Source: Corynebacterium sp. P4-C1
GTDB taxonomy: Bacteria > Actinomycetota > Actinomycetes > Mycobacteriales > Mycobacteriaceae
Assembly: GCF_030503595.1 (NCBI RefSeq)
Contig: NZ_CP129966.1
Location: 1,178,001-1,242,000, forward strand
Reading direction: 5' to 3'
Length of the DNA stretch: 64,000 nt
Positions 63,050-64,000 of the stretch are shown here, in pieces. The position numbers were made by a program, and so were the translations under genes. The number at the start of each line of letters is the position of its first letter. Position 1 is the first letter of the stretch. A model generated the notes under the pieces. It did not search any database. It saw only the letters and a program-made list of their open reading frames with translations, and was not told the DNA's origin.

Positions 63050-64000
63050 TTAGAGCGAGGTGGACTCGGCGAGCCCACCCTCATAGCGCTCGACCAGGGA
63101 GCCGAACAGGCGCACGCCGACGTCGATGCAACGCTCGTCGACGATGATGTCTCCGCGGTGCAGATCGAATTTCGGACCGGTGCCCTGCCAGCAGCCGAGA
63201 CGGGCCATGGAGCCGGGCACGTGCTCGAGGTACCAGGAGAAATCCTCGCCGCCACTCGACTGCGGAGCCTGCACCACCGAATGCGGGTCCACCGACTGCG
63301 CGGCGCCGGCCAGGGCCGCGGTGGCCACGTCGTCGTTCATCACGGGCGGCACGCCGCGGGTGTAGGACAATTCGTACTGGCAGCCGGTGGGGGCGACCAC
63401 TGCGTCGATAAGCTCGTGCATGAGCGGCTCCAACGTGCGCCACGTGCCGATGTCCTGCGTGCGGATGGTGCCGGAGATGCGCCCCGTTTTCGGCACCGCG
63501 TTCGCCGCGAACCCGGCCTCGATCTGGCCGAAGACCAGCACAGTGCCCGTGCGCGGGTCGACCCGGCGCGAGAGCAGCCCCGGCAGCTGGGTGACCAGGC
63601 TGCCCAGGGTGTACACCACGTCCGAGGTCAAGTGCGGGCGCGAAGTGTGGCCGCCGGGGCCGGTGACATCGATACGCAGCACGTCCGCTGCCGAGGTGAT
63701 TGCGCCGGTGCGCACACCGACCTGGCCGACGCGCAGCTTCGGCTCAGCGTGAACGGCGTAGATGCTGGCCACCCCGTTCAGTCCGCCCCACTCGATCACG
63801 TCGCGGGCGCCGCCGTCCATCACTTCTTCAGCGGGCTGGAAGATGATGCGCACGCCGAACGGGAGGTCCATCTCGGACAGGGCGCAGGCGAGCGCCAGGC
63901 AGATCGTGGTGTGCACGTCATGGCCGCACGAATGCGAAATGCCCGGGGTGCGCGAGGCGAACGGCAGGCCGGAGACCTCCTCGACCCGCAGCGCGTCGAT
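63050..64000 (-). CDS. M20-family amidohydrolase, 5' end outside window
   Basis: The last 317 codons of an M20D-type peptidase/amidohydrolase, open to the right edge. Seen: SCGHDVHTT (metal-binding Cys/His/Asp-His group), FQPAEEVMDGGARDVIEWG with the catalytic Glu, YAVHAEPKLRVGQVGVRTG and SSGGEDFSWYLEHVPGSMARLG with the C-terminal metal residues. These proteins cleave N-acyl amino acids or indole-3-acetyl-type amides. The stop is 127 bp from the lpdA start; the gene may be transcribed with lpdA. Confidence 0.9.
   Translation of the reverse strand: MDALRVEEVSGLPFASRTPGISHSCGHDVHTTICLALACALSEMDLPFGVRIIFQPAEEVMDGGARDVIEWGGLNGVASIYAVHAEPKLRVGQVGVRTGAITSAADVLRIDVTGPGGHTSRPHLTSDVVYTLGSLVTQLPGLLSRRVDPRTGTVLVFGQIEAGFAANAVPKTGRISGTIRTQDIGTWRTLEPLMHELIDAVVAPTGCQYELSYTRGVPPVMNDDVATAALAGAAQSVDPHSVVQAPQSSGGEDFSWYLEHVPGSMARLGCWQGTGPKFDLHRGDIIVDERCIDVGVRLFGSLVERYEGGLAESTSL

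Overview
The window comes from a high-GC Gram-positive bacterium, most likely a Corynebacterium. The evidence is the acyl-CoA carboxylase set with a separate small epsilon subunit, the fused biotin carboxylase/BCCP subunit, maf beside accD-accE, a large single-chain pyruvate carboxylase, an LpdA-type flavoprotein without redox cysteines, LppP/LprE-like lipoproteins, and many promoters with TA-rich -10 boxes directly upstream of start codons. These are family-level inferences from reading the proteins; no database search was run.

Positions 1 to 19480, all on the minus strand, form an accessory, probably anti-phage island. In transcription order it has a SNF2-family helicase (19480-16583), a 1537-residue Eco57I-type adenine methyltransferase (16569-11956), three accessory modules, and a giant DEAD/DEAH helicase with a DUF1998 C-terminal region (5283 to beyond the left edge). 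The helicase plus methylase pair resembles class 1 DISARM (DrmD, DrmMI). The giant helicase combines in one chain what DISARM divides between DrmA and DrmB, and in size and layout it recalls DruE of Druantia. The methylase 3' end occurs three times (intact at 11956, broken at 10431-10838 and 6947-7237). Each copy is followed by a different module: a 73-residue plus 243-residue pair; a 2OG-dioxygenase-like gene plus a HEPN/zinc-ribbon gene; and an NTPase leading into the giant helicase. The dioxygenase gene is split by an intact IS256-family element with a perfect 8-bp target duplication. Removing the element restores the reading frame exactly.

Positions 19481 to 28900 carry a multidomain DEDDh exonuclease/BRCT/sigma-70-region-4-like protein, a DUF2200 protein, a lipoprotein, a secreted phytase-like protein, an aromatic/hydroxy amino acid permease and a tandem pair of lipoproteins. 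Positions 28987 to 40010 hold core metabolism: an AhpD-like protein, accD-accE-maf, a Na+/H+ antiporter, a DUF4282 membrane protein with a Gly/Ser/Tyr/Gln-rich low-complexity region, an ATP-grasp-like protein, a rhodanese homologue without catalytic cysteine, and accBC. Between 34805 and 35268 lies a degraded serine-recombinase tail that shares a repeat with the defence island.

Positions 40046 to 52470 make up a polyamine/GABA catabolic island: an amino acid permease, gabD, a PucR-type regulator, gabT, a TetR regulator, putrescine-oxidase-like gene, a universal stress protein, an APC permease and an aldehyde dehydrogenase. Together they would import putrescine, oxidise it to 4-aminobutyraldehyde, then GABA, then succinate semialdehyde, then succinate. 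Candidate operators lie in both divergent promoter regions.

Positions 52539 to 64000 contain a GNAT acetyltransferase, a trehalose/maltose-type ABC importer (binding protein and two permeases, no ATPase), a DUF305 protein, pyc, a small membrane protein, lpdA and the 3' part of an M20 amidohydrolase that runs off the right edge. No tRNA, rRNA or CRISPR array was seen.
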